DNA of 64,000 nucleotides from Schistocephalus solidus (Eukaryota > Platyhelminthes > Cestoda > Diphyllobothriidea > Diphyllobothriidae), in NCBI GenBank assembly GCA_017591395.1, contig WEDG01003982.1:22826-86825 (forward strand), in the 5' to 3' direction. Made by a program: the position numbers and the translations under genes. Positions 31,557 through 44,126 of the stretch are shown here, in pieces (the stretch's first letter is position 1; each line of letters begins with the position of its first letter). The notes under the pieces are model-generated. The model searched no databases and was not told the origin of the DNA. It worked only from the letters and a program-made list of their open reading frames with translations.

Positions 31557-32410
31557 ACCACCGGAGGCTAAGCCACATCAGCGCACACAATCTACACTAA
31601 TACATAGACAACACCCTCACAATCATCATAATGTACCTGATATTATCCCGGTTTCCTAGAAACCATGGCTTGGAAGGCTGCCAATCTGACGCTTACACCA
31701 GACCACGCAGTCGGCCTAGTGTGTATGCTGTGTTTGTCGAGTGCCTGACCAGTGGACTGGGAGTCAGACGGCGATGGCTCCTCCATATCCCCTGAGTAAT
31801 TAAATCCTAGTGTGTGCGTTATGGGGGCCATGTCGTGCTGTGGCGCGCGAAGATGGGTACTCCGACCCGTCATCCAATGCGCCTACTCCCAACTCAGACA
31901 ACTGACTGGCTCGGATGGTGGTCTGATTGTGGGGCTGGGGGAGAGAGTGATGTCAACAGCTCAGCGCATTTTCCTCCCTATAAACAATCTGACGCGCTTG
32001 AAACTATCGCGGTGCGCTAAAAGCCGTGGCTTGGAAGGTTGCCAACTAACGGAATAACTCGGACCGCGTGGTCAGTCCAATGTGTGTTTTGTGTGGATTA
32101 GCTGACTGGTGGACTGAGAGGCAGGCTGCAATGGCTCCTTCTTAATGTGGCCTTTATGGCACTCCCACTCCGTGTGGTGGTACACCCAGGGCGGCTCCGG
32201 TTGCGCCAGCCACCTGCGTCCTCTCCCATCTCCGGTCTTCTTGACTCTGTCTTGACACCGGGCTCAGATGGGGGAGGAGGAGAGAGTGCGGTAGCTGCAG
32301 CGCAAGGCTACTATCACTGAAAACTAATTCACGCGCAAGTCACCGTCCCTGCACCACCTGGTGTGGAGCATACGTTGGACCTCGTCAAAATCGACGGTGG
32401 AACTGTCACT
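31557..32410 (+). other. 3' UTR of LINE copy C
   Basis: Homologous to the 3' UTRs at 394-1275 and 36802-37640. The two-module structure is plain: CCATGGCTTGGAAGGCTGCC at about 31661 and CCGTGGCTTGGAAGGTTGCC at about 32023, each followed by similar sequence. Confidence 0.75.
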
Positions 32411-32780
32411 AGACGAGGGCGAAGGTTTACTATCTTAGGCACATAGGCTTGCGTATTCCCGGATTATGTGGGCTTCTGATAATGGATAAACTAGTTTTAC
32501 CCCTGTGACCAATTTTATCGATGTGGAGTCTGACTCAACATATACACGCCAGGTGATTATTTGCATAAAAGGATCCAACTCCACGCGGTATTACTGCTTA
32601 TAATTCCAAAGCTACTTTTACATTCGTGCATGGGCAGAAGGATCGGCACGTACTAATCAAGCATGTGATACCCTTCAACATGCGGGGGTTGTTACCTAAT
32701 CGGAGATTCGATGAAGCCATTGGTGTGAATGTGTCTGAAAAGTGTTTGGAGCCAGGGCAACTACGGGAAAGATCGTGGTT
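32411..32780. other. Unassigned stretch
   Basis: Possibly the terminal part of the Penelope relic that follows, but no motif is seen. Confidence 0.35.
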
Positions 32781-33880
32781 ATTCACCAAGAATTTACAAT
32801 TCTGATGAAGATGGCAGTTTTGCAGGCGTAGCTATGCGCGGTCCGCTTGGGGTCAGTCCTAGTGAGAGGCGGTATGGTGACGGTGTGCGTCCTTGGCTGG
32901 CGACTGGGCCGCGCCTCTGCCGCGTGAGCGTAGCACGTGATGGCAGGGAGGTATAGCAACGTGTCTGCAGGCACCCAGGGCTCCAGCAGTTCCCGGCCCG
33001 TTTTATAGCTGGTTCGCGCCATCATCCACATGTTCACGAAGTTGAATTCATGGCCTCCCTCCAGGTTTTGAGTAGCAAGTTGAAACAGTGGGTCATCTCT
33101 CTGATCTGCTCCTTTGTGTTCCATTATTCGCGAGTTAGGTCGTCTTCCTGTCTGGCCTGTATAATGGCAAGGACGGTCGTGACATGGCATTTTACAAACT
33201 ACACCAGTGTCCTCATTTGCATTCAGTCGGTCCTTCATATGCATGCTTGTGTTACCCATAGTAGTTGTTGGACGATGCGTGCTACCCATGCCGAACTATA
33301 TAGAAGTAGGTTCCGTTGATTCTGATGCATTCCTTATATACGGTAGGGGTGCCAGAATGTGGGTGGCTCCACTCCGTTTTTTTCATGTGTGGGCGTATGA
33401 AGGCAGCGGCTGATGAAGCTGTTTGTGTATCCATTCCTTGGACATTGTTCCCCAAGATACCGTAGTTCTCATGCTCGTCCCTCCGGTTCGCTGCAATGCC
33501 TCTGGAAGAGCACTCTAACGTAGCCGCATTTATGCACCATCGGATGGTTGAGGTGGTAGTTTAGAGCCTTTGGTGTGTTAGGCGCCTTTCTATAAACCGT
33601 GATGATAAGTTCTCCATTGGTTCGGCATGTGACGAGGATGTCAAGGAAAGACAACTTTTCAGCGGTCGCTTCTGCCCTTGTGAACTGAATGTCGGAGAAG
33701 CTGTCGTTAAACAGGCCTTGAAAGTCTGATAGTCAGCTCTTTTCAGTTATAACTAACTTGTCGTCCACGGAGCAGTGTCAAAACGCAGATTCAAAGTGGT
33801 TTAGAGCGACTTTTTCCAGCTGAAATGACTGCTGAGAGCAGAACATGGGGTACCGATAAATTAACCTAAGAAACACCTGG
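32781..33880 (-). mobile_element. Penelope-like element relic
   Basis: Right to left: SFLDILVTCRTNGELIITVY and HPMVHKCGYVRVLFQRHCSE (33655-33480, RT thumb region), then MKDRLNANEDTGVVCKMPC and HYTGQTGRRPNSRIMEHKG (33230-33110, GIY-YIG domain), GGHEFNFVNMW and GRELLEPWVP (33060-32960). The last frame is open for 168 codons, so the decay is moderate. The RT core with the active site is missing. Confidence 0.85.
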
Positions 33881-36800
33881 TAAACACTGGCCATTTGGTG
33901 GATCCAATGGCTACGTTTAAGGCCCTAATTCATGCGATGCCTGAACGTCTCCTACGCTTTTCAGAAGCCGCTGCGATACGGAGAAGAAGACCAGAACGGT
34001 GTTAGCAGTTGGGTCACGTGATCCGCCTCGCACTGTCATGATAAGAGTCAGTGGGAGAAATAACCTCAGACCACCTTCCGTCCCCTCACTCCGAGCTACT
34101 TGACTGACTCGTGTCCCATGCTGTGCGGCGTCAAGCCCGCTTGACGGGGTTTCGCCGTAAACAAAACAGGATTACCTACACAAATTCTTACCCTTCCCCC
34201 CAACCCCTCGCACCATGCCCACTCCTGTGTCTAATATTCGCTACCGCTGATGTGCCTATCCCGTTCGGTCGCCCTGGGCTGTTTGCTTATTGAACAGTCA
34301 ATTTTATAAATATAAAATTACCGTGTACAAATTGAAGAAGAACTCACAAAGTTTATGACCATTAAATTCTTGATGTTTCACCACATTTGCCTTGCTTGAA
34401 TATTCATCTTAGAACACATTTCCGGCTCCCACGCACGTCAGGAGGGTAAGCGATGCTGCTCCTATATTCCAGTATTAGTCAATACTCGAGTTGGCCTGGG
34501 TGACTCACGTGATTGTAAGTCACCCTCTCGCAGGGTTTTCCGTTAGAGGTTGGAGGCAAGGGCGTGGGGATTATTTCAGTGTGCACAAACGCATCAGATT
34601 TACCCCGCTGGTCGAAGGCGGTTACTGAGGTGTGGTTGCTGTGCTGAGTACGGCGTCATGGCGCCACAGATGAGTGGCGAAACAGAAGTATCAACCAGGC
34701 TCACCGATGCATTTGGTAGGGACTGTCGTGTATTGCTCATCGAGACTGTGTCGCCCATTTTGCCTCTCCCCGCGAGTCAGTCTGCGGCAGGGTATTGTTG
34801 TGCAGCGGATATCGAGGTACATCAATGAACCGTGATTGACCGTGAATCTATTAAAATGTTGTTGATGCAAGTAAATTAACGTGTTTCGGTTAATGAATGT
34901 CCACTTTGTTCGCACCACTTAGCTAGTTTTGCTGAGCCGCAGGTAAGCAGTAGGAAAATACTCCAAACAAATCAGTGTGTGAAGGTCCCTCTTCGACGTG
35001 GGCATGGTAAAGACGAGACTAGTCTCTTCGTGGATTGATACTGAATATGTAGCCCGCGCAGGTACTCGCATTGTGACTAGTAGTGATGCAGCAAAAAGTT
35101 GGACCGAGAGCTTTGGACCGAGTTCCATGGCACAATGGGACATGCGTGTACTGTTCCGTAACCAGACCAATGAAGGACCCTCCCATGCTTGTTATTTTTC
35201 TCCATTGCGACCGAAAGGATGCCGGGTTCGTGTCGTAGCGCTAAATCATCAACTAGTCGGAATTCGAATAGTAGTTCATTTGGGCTTGGGCTTGGGAGAT
35301 GGCTGACTGACGGCCGTTAGTAGTCCAGCAACGACTCTCAAAGTCCCTCCTGTTTTTTGCAGGTTTTCGTTCAAATAAAAATCTATGAAATCAACGAACA
35401 TGGCCGTTCTTGTGTGCATACGCATAAACACAAAATGCATTAGACTAAGTGTTGTAGTGTATATGGAATGAAAAATGTGACTGTTGAAGGAAGTAAAAAA
35501 ACTCGGAAAATTAAAATCCGAAAAGCGATTATTTCGAACATTTTTCAAGATGGATCATTAACAAGGAGATTCCAGGCTGGATGCAAGGCACCTTTTGTGC
35601 GTTGAAGCAACCCCTCTACGATGTTGATCAGTTCCGACTGAGATAACAACCTACTGAACTGCATTAACGGTCTTTTGTGCATATGGGATTTGCAAAGAAG
35701 TTGTAGAGCACCATTCACTTCGAAGTGTTTAGTATTTTTTTCTGGGTAAATTGGCGTTATGTTGATGACACATTTGTCTCCCCCAATAGACATCAGGCTG
35801 GCAAATTTGTAACTGCCTTTAGCACTATTTGAACAGCATGCAGACCACAGCTTAATCTACATCGCATGTACTTTAACCAGATTTACTCGCATAACGAAGC
35901 TCTGTGGAAAAGCAGGCAACATAATCCGACTAATAGTGTAAGTTAACTTCGACCACTGCATTCAAACAGAAACATGAATTGACACTTGTCGCTTTACAAG
36001 AACTGAGCGATTAGGTTCCACTTGCAGGACCAAAAAAAACATCCGAAAATAACAAAGTAAAAGATTCAGCATGACATAAATCTGGAAGTTTTTACCTTCC
36101 CCCCGCCCTGTTTTGATGTTGCATATTACCTTTAATACGTCTCCGTCTTGACCTGACAAACTCATAATCACTGTTGGTATAACCAAGAGACAAAATTTTC
36201 CATGCCATGATCACTGGATTATTCAGGCTATGGGCGCCACCTATGCTATCCACTCGGTGCGACTCGGGCCCAGCCAAGGACACACGGCCTCTGTCCTCAT
36301 TCTTCCCCTCCCACGCTTCCCAGCATTTTCAGACTACTAAATCGCTCATGTTATTGTTAAGTCTCTGGAGCTGGACTCCCGTACAAAGCTGAAAGCTCGG
36401 GTTATTACTATTGCTTTTGATCACCCCTACCTACTGTAGCCATTCTATCCTGGCCACTGAGGTGGTAATTACACCAATCCGTAGATGGCGAATGTGGGAG
36501 TGACCAATTTACTGCATTAAATAAGCGTTTACTGTGCTGGCTAGGAACCCTTAACTAGCGTCACGAGTCTGTATTATAACCCGTAGTCTAGGATCTGTGC
36601 CAAACCCACTGTTTTTTCAAAGTGCAACAGTCAACAACCCGAAATTCAGCCGATGTCTGGCCTCTCGGTTAGACGACCCCTCTCCCTGTCTCCAGGTCAT
36701 TCACCCCCAGCCAACTGTTCAAGACGCACGGACCTTGCAGTTTGGTCGGATTCGACATGTGCACAGCCATTCCTACCCCCACTTGAGTATGCCACCACTC
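33881..36800. other. 2.9 kb without recognised feature
   Basis: Open frames include 34998-35306 (+, 102 codons) and 35545-35793 (-, 82 codons, MSIGGDKCVINITPIYPEKN...), none with a motif I know. The latter has balanced amino-acid content and could be a fragment of an element, but I cannot place it. A (GGGCTT)2 run lies at about 35281. Confidence 0.35.
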
Positions 36801-37699
36801 GACAGTTCGGCCGTCGATTACGCCGAGGTTCACCGAATGCTCCACGGAAGGGTGGTGTAGGTACGGTGACTTGCGCGTGATTTAGTTCAAAGTGATAGTA
36901 GGCTTGTGCTGCATCTACCGCACTCTCTCCTCCTCCGCCACCTGAGCCCGGTGTCAAGACAGAGTCAAGAAGACCGGAGATGGGAGAGGGCGCAGGCGGC
37001 TGGTGCGGCCGGAGCAACCCTGGGCGTGCAACCACACCTGGCTCGGATTCCACGGAGTGGGAGTGCCATAAAGGCCACATTAAGAAGGAGCCATTGCAGC
37101 CTGACTCTCAGTCTGCCAGTCAGCCACTCCACACAAAACAAACATTGGGCTGCCATGCGATCCGAATGTTCCCGTCAGTTGGCAACCTTCCAAGCCACGG
37201 CTTTTAGCGCACCGTGATAGTTTCAAGCGCGTCAGATTGTTTATAGTGAGGGAAATGCGCTGAGCTGTCGACCTCACTGCCTCCCCCACTCCCACAATCA
37301 GACCACTGTCCGAGTCGGTCAGTTGTCTGATTTGGGAGTGGGCGCTTTGGCTAACGGTTCGGCGTACCCGTCTTCGCGCGCCACCGCACGACCTGGCCCC
37401 CATAGTGCACACACCAGGATTCACTAAATCAGGGGATATGGAGGAGCCATCGCCGCCTGACTCGCAGTCCACTGGTCAGCCACTCGACACGCACAGCACA
37501 TACACTGGACCGACTGCGTGGTCTGGTGTAAGCGTCAGATTGGCAGCCCTTCAAGCCATGGTTTCTAAGAAAGCCTGATATTCTCAGGTATGTGATGATG
37601 TTGATGCTTTTGTCTATGTTTTGGTGTAGGATTGTGTGCGCTGATGTGGCTTAGCCTCCGGTGGTTTACCGCCGGTTGTCATGGAGGCGCATGTGTCCT

Positions 37700-38480
37700 A
37701 ATAGTCCCATGCGGTGTGTAAATGTGCTTGAGCAGTGAGGGCAGTGGAGGCGGGTGCGTCGAGTGTATGTCGGTGCCCCAGGCACTAGTTCACCATTCTC
37801 CGTGCCATGGATTTGCAGGTGACTCACCAGGCTGATGTGTGAGTTGAAGTGGCGGGCACAGTGTGGGCAGGAGAAATCGGGAGAGGCTGGGGGATGCCAT
37901 TCATGTTAGTGGGGGTGGCAGTGGCGGTAAGAATAGCAGGAGCGGAGGGTGTGCATGGGGTATCGGTGTTGTCGGAATTGCGGGGAATTCTGTTGTCCTG
38001 GATGCGCATGGGACTGAATAGGCCCATGCGATGAGTGAATGCGCGAGGAAACTAAGGGCAGTGGTGGCGGCGATCTCTGCTGAGTTGGTGCTCCATGCAC
38101 GGGTTAACCAGTCTCTGTACGATGGATTCGCAAGTGACCGACCAGATCGGTGCGTGAGGTAAATGTGCGGAAGCATTGAGGACAGTTTAGGAGAGAGTCC
38201 CCATCGCTGGTGGTGGCGGCGGCGGTGCTGGAGGTAACAGGTGATGAGGATTGGGATGTGCTCTCTGTGATGGTGGTAGTAATGGAATCGATGCCAGGAG
38301 TGAGGGTGGGGAGTCCGAAGGAGGATGGCAGAATTCGACGTAGAAGTTGGAACGGTTGGATTGTTGGTGCATTGCGTCCGAAGATGTCTGACCAGGCCGA
38401 TTCGCGCGCGGAAGGTTCGTTGACAGCGCGGGCATGTTCGCAGGGACTGGGCATCGGCGGTGTTGGTCCGGGGCGCTGAC
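37700..38480 (-). pseudogene. LINE copy B: zinc-finger region
   Basis: CPRCQRTFRARIGLVRHLRTQC at about 38430-38370, then CPQCFRTFTSRTDLVGHLRIH at about 38185-38125 and later finger remnants near 38000-37800. Frames shift between fingers. Confidence 0.75.
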
Positions 38481-38549
38481 GACTTTCGTGCCACTCTTTT
38501 GGTTTGCGGCTGCGATCCGGTTGGCCTCATAGATTGCTGAACCAGTCTG

Positions 38550-40118
38550 CATGGATCTTCTCCATGCCTGTCAATTCACGGCGAGGTCCTCCCTGGTCGC
38601 TGGGTTGATTTGTAGTTGCTTCAGCGATTTCTTCAAAGTGTCCTTGTAACGTCGTTTTTGACCTCATTTCGGCGAGAACCCGTAGCGACATCTCCGTAGA
38701 AAAGCGTTTGGGTAATCACTCTTCGTCCATTCTCACCAGGTGGCAACTTCATCGCGATTGATCTTGCCGCAGCATAGCGTGGATGCTGAGGATTCCAGTC
38801 CGCTCCAGGACTTCCGTGTCTGGGATCCTGTCTTGCCATCTCAGCTTTAGTATTCTGCAGAGGCAGCTGAGATGGAAGTGATTCGGCTTCCTGGCTTGGC
38901 TCGATTAGACGGTCCAGTTTTCCGCTCCGTAAAGTAGTGTCGTCAAGATGACGGCCTCGTACATCTTCATTTTGGTGTTCAGGTGAATACCGTGGTGATT
39001 CCACACGGAGGCCTGCAGCCAGCCGAAGGCCTGACTGGCTTTGGAGATCCATTGGTCAACCTCGTCATCGATTCTCATGTTGCGTGACAGCGTGCTTCCC
39101 AGATAAGCGAAGGTTTCCAAATTTTTGACTTGAGCACCGTTAACATTGATTCGGGGAGCATTGTATTCCACGCTGGGTGGCGGCTGGTGCATGAAAACCG
39201 TTTTGGCTGTACTGATTTTTAATCCGAAATTGGTGCAGCCTGCGGCGAAGAGGTCCATGCTCCTTTGTATTTCCTCTTATGTCTTTGCATTGAGTGTGCA
39301 GTCGTCAGCGAAGAGAAGTTCGTGGATGGTGGCTGTGGAGACAAGCAAGCGAAATTGCATCTATCGTTGGATGACGAGTCGGCCGTCCATCTGGTAGGCG
39401 ATGCGAATCCCGGGGCGTTCTTCACGGTAGGCGTCCGTTAGCATGGCAGAGAACATGAGACTGAAGACGGTGGGGGTCAGTAAGCAGCCCTGCTTCACTC
39501 CGTTGGTCACTGCGAACGCTTCGGATACCGTCCCGTTGTCAGTTATTCGCACCGTCATTCTGTCATGAAGCTGACGCACCATGTGCGTGAACCAGTCAGG
39601 ACAGCCGAATTTCTGCATGACTTTCCACAGTCCATCGCGATTCCCCGCGTCAAAGGTTTCCATCAGATCCACGAAGGTATTGTAAAGGTGAGTTAGCATC
39701 TCCTGGCACTTCTATTGCAGCTGGCGGGCGGTGAAGATCATGTCGGTTGTTCCGCGGTGTCGGCGAGCGCCCCATGGGCTTTCCGGGAGCAGTCCCTGCT
39801 CTAGGTGACCATTCAGGCGATTGAGAAGGATACGGGCGAAGATATTCCCGGAGAGTTTGAGCAGCGATATGCCTCTGTGCTAATCACGGAGTTGCCGGTT
39901 CCCTTCCGCTTGTAAAGGTGGACGATGGTTGCGTCTTTGAAATCCTGAGGAACTTGTCCTTGGCGCCACATCTCCTGGAAGAGTGTTGTGAGTTCTGCCA
40001 TCAGCCGGGGTCCACCGTGCTTGTAGATTTCCGGTGGGATTGCGTCGGATCCCGGTGCTTTACCGCTGGAAATCTGCTGCACGGCCGGGATGGTTTCTGG
40101 TAGGGAAGTGGGCAGAGA
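38550..40118 (-). pseudogene. LINE copy B: reverse transcriptase, active-site motif kept
   Basis: SSGKAPGSDAIPPEIYKHGG, VPQDFKDATIVHLYKRKGTG (40060-39890), DLMETFDAGNRDGLW (39660-39620), GVKQGCLLTPTVFSL (about 39505-39460), and in another frame LLFADDCTLN (about 39320-39290) with the F-A-D-D catalytic motif intact, then [20 protein letters not shown] (39195-39130) and the RT C-terminus. Frameshifts prevent function. Confidence 0.88.
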
Positions 40119-40234
40119 TACGGACATATTGATGCAGAGATTTTTCTGCCTTCAGTTAACCAGAAATGCTTATGACCCATGTAGCAGGTCCCGCCGGCGA
40201 ACCCTTTTTGATGTTTGTGTTTCCATTCCCAAAT

Positions 40235-40625
40235 GAGGGTCAGTCCGACCGACAATTCCAGCACGGTCTACCGCGTGCCCCACAGCATGGTGGGAGCAGG
40301 GACGGTGACTTTCGCTTGAATCGGTTTATAGTGATAGTGGACTTATGCAGCACCTATCGCACGCTCTCTCTCTCTCTCTAACTCTCTCGCCCTACACACC
40401 TGGGCCCTGTGTCAGGATAGAGTGAAGAAGACCGGAGGTGGGATCGTGCGCCGGTGGCTTGGCATAAAACCCCATCTAGGCATGCCATAACACCCGCAGG
40501 TCTGCGTAACAAAGTGCAATGATTTAACGCAGTGACGCGTAAGCTGGGACGGATCCCAACTGAGTGGGATTGCCACAATGTAAACTGGGACCATGGGGTT
40601 TGCGTAAATCGAGCCGCGTACGCGA
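40235..40625 (-). repeat. LINE-tail repeat
   Basis: CCGACAATTCCAGCACGGTC to GTGAAGAAGACCGGAGGTGG is a diverged copy of the LINE 3' end, with a (TC)n run at 40365-40388. The following bases to about 40600 (GGACGGATCCCAACTGAGTG) match the next part of the 3' UTR. Confidence 0.7.
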
Positions 40626-40699
40626 GAGTTCCAAGGGGTCGATAACACGAACTTCCCAAAGTCACAGATTGGGTTGGACAAGCTTTACTGAGACTAGAG

Positions 40700-40960
40700 A
40701 ACGTACAGAAAGCTCAGCAAGCAGCTTCCGCAATCGCTCTGACCAGACAAGTGTCAGTGGAAGTGCACCCGCACGAGCCTTCATCCAGCTGCGGCCAATC
40801 GGTAAAAAGAGAAACATCCATTGGCGTCAGAGCGTTGGCGGAGGTTGTCACACGCGCGTAGGCAATGCTTGGCAGGCGAAGGCGACATGAGTCAGCGGTG
40901 GCCCTGACCACCGTAACAGTGGGCAGCTACAGTACTCCCGGCTAGAACATCTTTGTGGCG
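40700..40960. repeat. Unclassified dispersed repeat, copy 1
   Basis: Shares a series of blocks with 43060-43260: AGCAAGC, CGGCCAATCGGT/CGACCCATCGGT, GTCACACGCGCGTAGGCAATGC/GTCACGCGTGCTATGCTGATCC, AGTGGGCAGCT/AGTGGGTAGCTGC. The class is unknown. Confidence 0.5.
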
Positions 40961-42110
40961 CCACTGGACGCCATGGTCAAGTGCTGCTTCAGGCCGCCCC
41001 CTTTCTAGTCGGGATGCACTTTGGGACTTTATGCAAATTTTAACTGATTGACACCCTTTGCAGTTCTGACCGTTGTTTCTTGACCTAAAAATCGTTAAGG
41101 ACACACTTTTTTGCTTTGGAGCACATGCGAGATGCGGGCCTGTGTGCAGTAGCGCAATATTACATCCATATGGTCTCTATTTGCCCTTTGGCGTTCGAGT
41201 TAGTCTTCTGGTCGATAGTCCGTGCACAGAAGGCGGACAGGGCCGCAGACTTGAGGGAGTGCGATAATGCACATGTTTCATATTCTTCAACCGGTGGGTG
41301 TGTACTCCACTCTACGTCGGCGAACCTGGTTAACGTGCCGTGACCTTGGCGGCACGTCACCCACCCTTGGCTGGGGCAGACTGCGACGCGGTTTGACCTG
41401 ATTGTTCAGAGTTCAGAACATAGTTCTCCTCTGTGATACACACAGTTCTTCAATCCTCACCAAGCCCTAAAACAACATAGTTCATAAATATAAAATAAAA
41501 GGGTAGAATCTTAGAGTCATAAAACATTTTTTTCAATTCTTAGTCGATTGGTTAGTGTGAGGTTCATTGGAGGCCGTTATAATGGCATTAGCCTGTTCAT
41601 TTAATTTTATAGAAATAATCATGCATTTAACGGGGTCAAAAAGGGTCTTTGCTATTCTGTTAACTTTTTATACTGAGTGCTGTATTGCCCCTATTAGAGT
41701 TAAGCAAACTAATTAATTTTGCATATACTAGTCATCATAATAAGCTCTCATTAATTAGTAGCAAGGAAAACAGGCCTTACCCATTTGGTGATTATAAACT
41801 CTAGATGGGCTTATTAGACGCAGCAAATAAACCACTACAACAATAAAACCCACCATCAAATATGGCGCCCTGAAAAGAACCGAAAAGATCTGTTAGTTTT
41901 CACCTGAAAATGACAATTATTAAAAAGAACCGTAATCAAACAGTCTATAAACAACAGAAAACGCTTTTTATTAAATTTTCCGAAAGACTTGTGTGGGGAA
42001 GTTGCAGTCAGAACAAACTAGCCTTGCTTACGCCTACAAACCAGTTAAGCTCGTTCAGAGTTTAGAGGAGAAGAAATGATTAGTTGTTCTTTCGGCAGAT
42101 TTAAAATATT
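40961..42110. other. Unassigned stretch
   Basis: AT-rich from 41460 on; no coding or repeat homology recognised. Confidence 0.35.
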
Positions 42111-42114
42111 TCCT

Positions 42115-42560
42115 TTGACCCGGTTGTGAACAAAGCGTCGACCTCGGTGAGCTTCAAACCCATTACAGTAAAAAAAGGTTTGAGTACAACCAGCGCTTTA
42201 ACTACCAGAGCAACGAGGCCCACCGGGAGCCATTTGCTTCATCACATTTCGGGTTTAGTTACCCACCAAGCCTACTGAAACGTATGGAATCCACAAATTT
42301 AGATAAAGCTAGCTGATTGTCCAAACAAGATTTTCTAATCAATAAATCAAGAATCCACCAGGTGACTACTAGGCTCACTTAATTACTTAATATTTTTGGT
42401 CGATTTGAAATAATTGTTCTAGCTGTATTGAGAAGAGCTAGGGATTTCTTTCAAATCTATTAAAACCAATTAATGAAGTGTTACTGGTATTCATCTGGTG
42501 GATTTTAGATTGACTTTTTGGGCACTCAGCTTGCTGTATCAGATTTCGTGGATTCCATAC
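42115..42560 (-). repeat. tRNA-derived SINE-like element
   Basis: On the - strand a tRNA-like head reads GTTGCTCTGGTAGTTAAAGCGCTGG (A-box-like, about 42215-42190) and GGTTTGAAGCTC (B-box-like, about 42162-42150), spaced as in a tRNA. The other side (42220-42420) matches 59610-59800, so the unit is dispersed. The B box has one T where the consensus has C. Confidence 0.6.
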
Positions 42561-42624
42561 GTTACAATAGGCTGGGCGGGTAATTTGACGCAAATTTGAT
42601 TAAGGTCACGATTCCAGGTGGGGT

Positions 42625-42745
42625 ATCGAAGCTCAAGTGGTTAAAGCGTTGGCTTTACTCAATAAGAGATAATATCCACTCAAATGCGGTAAAATCCTCA
42701 AAGAATGTCTTTGTGAGGGTGCATGCCAAAACGCGAAACGCAAGT
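42625..42745 (+). repeat. tRNA-like A-box sequence (SINE fragment)
   Basis: GCTCAAGTGGTTAAAGCGTTGG at 42631-42652 is close to the 5' half of a tRNA with an A box. No matching B box or acceptor stem could be drawn, so it is taken as a SINE head or tRNA relic, not a tRNA gene. Confidence 0.45.
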
Positions 42746-43059
42746 GGAAGGGGCAAGGCGTCTATGGTGTCTCTGTGTATGGCCACTACAACGCAATTTA
42801 CTAGGAAGTGTGTAAGAATGTGTGGGGCCAAGTATGGCCCAAGGCAACTGGAGTATTTGAACAAACGTCTTCTGTAAGCACAAGAGCAGGTTAGCTGGCT
42901 GTATGTTCATCGCCTCCGAAGTCGCAAGTGCATTATGTACATGAGCCTATATGTCGAGATACGATGATCGACATCTTGAAGGCTTCCAACTCGGAAGATA
43001 GGGAAGAAAGTTATATGGACAAGCCTTCACTAAATTAGGCAGTTTACACGCAGCGCCGT

Positions 43060-43260
43060 AAACAGTTGCAGCAAGCGCTCCCACCACGCAAGCGTCAGCC
43101 GAAATCCACGCGCCCGAGTTTCATGCGACTGCGACCCATCGGTGAAAATTTTGATCGGTGTCACGGCGCCGCAAGCCGAAGGTCGAGTCACGCGTGCTAT
43201 GCTGATCCAAGGCGATGCGGGTAAGTGGTGGGGCTGACAACTATGAGAGTGGGTAGCTGC
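43060..43260. repeat. Unclassified dispersed repeat, copy 2
   Basis: Diverged partner of 40700-40960, same order of blocks. Not coding. Confidence 0.5.
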
Positions 43261-44092
43261 ACATCCTTCGATGAAAGGACTTAATATGGCCCGGTTATTG
43301 ACTTCAGTGACATGGCAACGAACAAATGAGCTATAAAGGGGTGGCGTGGGTAGGACTCTTTATTGTTAACAGACTTGGATCACTAAATGCGGCGCTTTAT
43401 ATCCCTATAATACTCCCTCTCCCGGGCGAACGGAGTTCATAGGTAGAAAAAAGGGAATGAACCCGATAAATATCAGACTTAATGTACAAGTTGATAGCGT
43501 CCGGGGAAACGGACACGGTGATTACTCCGCTTAGGGGTGTAGTTGGTGGGGAGGTGGGGGTAATTTTAGGTCTAATCGTGGGTGAGAAAATCACAGGAAT
43601 TACCGTGGTGGGTGCAGAGGTTAGCCTGTTGGGGCGGGCGAATGAAAGTCAGTATGAGTATCCACTGGAAAATCAGTCGCAGCATAGTGCAATTTCGTTC
43701 CACTGTAATAATCTACCGCAATGCAAAACACAATTACACTGTTCGCAGTCAAAGCATAATATAACTGAGCTACGTAGTTGGTATGTTAAAATGTAATGTC
43801 ATTATTTGCTGACCAGAAGGGCCGTTTGCCATGAAGTTATATAATTCAGAGATCAGATAATTAAGCCAGTTGACTGGCGCATTGTCGCCAGTTGTTAATT
43901 CAGAGTAGAGTAGATAGCAGTTCAGGCATGCTTTTAAAAAATACTAACAATGGACGGGTAAGACGGTAACAAATCTGAATGAAAACTATCAAGTAAAATG
44001 AAGATGAAAACACAATTATTGGGATTGTAGGTTTTTTAGTCTGAGCTTTCGAACTCGAACAGGAGTTCATAATTAGAGACTGTCGGAGTGCA
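43261..44092. other. Unassigned stretch
   Basis: A G/T-rich section at 43530-43640 recalls the degenerate GGTTAG tracts elsewhere. No gene recognised. Confidence 0.35.
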
Positions 44093-44121
44093 ACAACTTA
44101 TGCACTTGTTGCATAAGTTGT
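44093..44121. repeat. Perfect 12-bp hairpin
   Basis: ACAACTTATGCA, loop CTTGT, TGCATAAGTTGT. It is followed within six bases by a run of 15 G (44127-44141). Confidence 0.85.
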
Positions 44122-44126
44122 GAGTA

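Larger units (their letters stand above)
30365..32410 (+). mobile_element. 5'-truncated LINE (copy C)
   Basis: Begins inside the RT at [21 protein letters not shown] and carries the RT C-terminus, zinc fingers and whole 3' UTR, ending near GTGGAACTGTC at 32410. Same family as copies A and B, opposite orientation. Abrupt 5' truncation is normal for LINE insertion, but here the break coincides with the end of a duplicated segment. Confidence 0.88.
36801..40118 (-). mobile_element. 5'-truncated LINE (copy B)
   Basis: Same family and orientation as copy A: 3' UTR 36802-37640, zinc-finger region about 37700-38480, RT about 38550-40118. The endonuclease and 5' UTR are absent; the 5' break falls before PETIPAVQQISSGKAPGSD. 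The 3' end again starts at ACAGTTCGGCCGTCG. No convincing target-site duplication is seen. Confidence 0.87.

Noticed and set aside
42631..42705. A tRNA gene starting at the A-box-like sequence
   Set aside because: No B box at the right distance and no acceptor stem can be paired.
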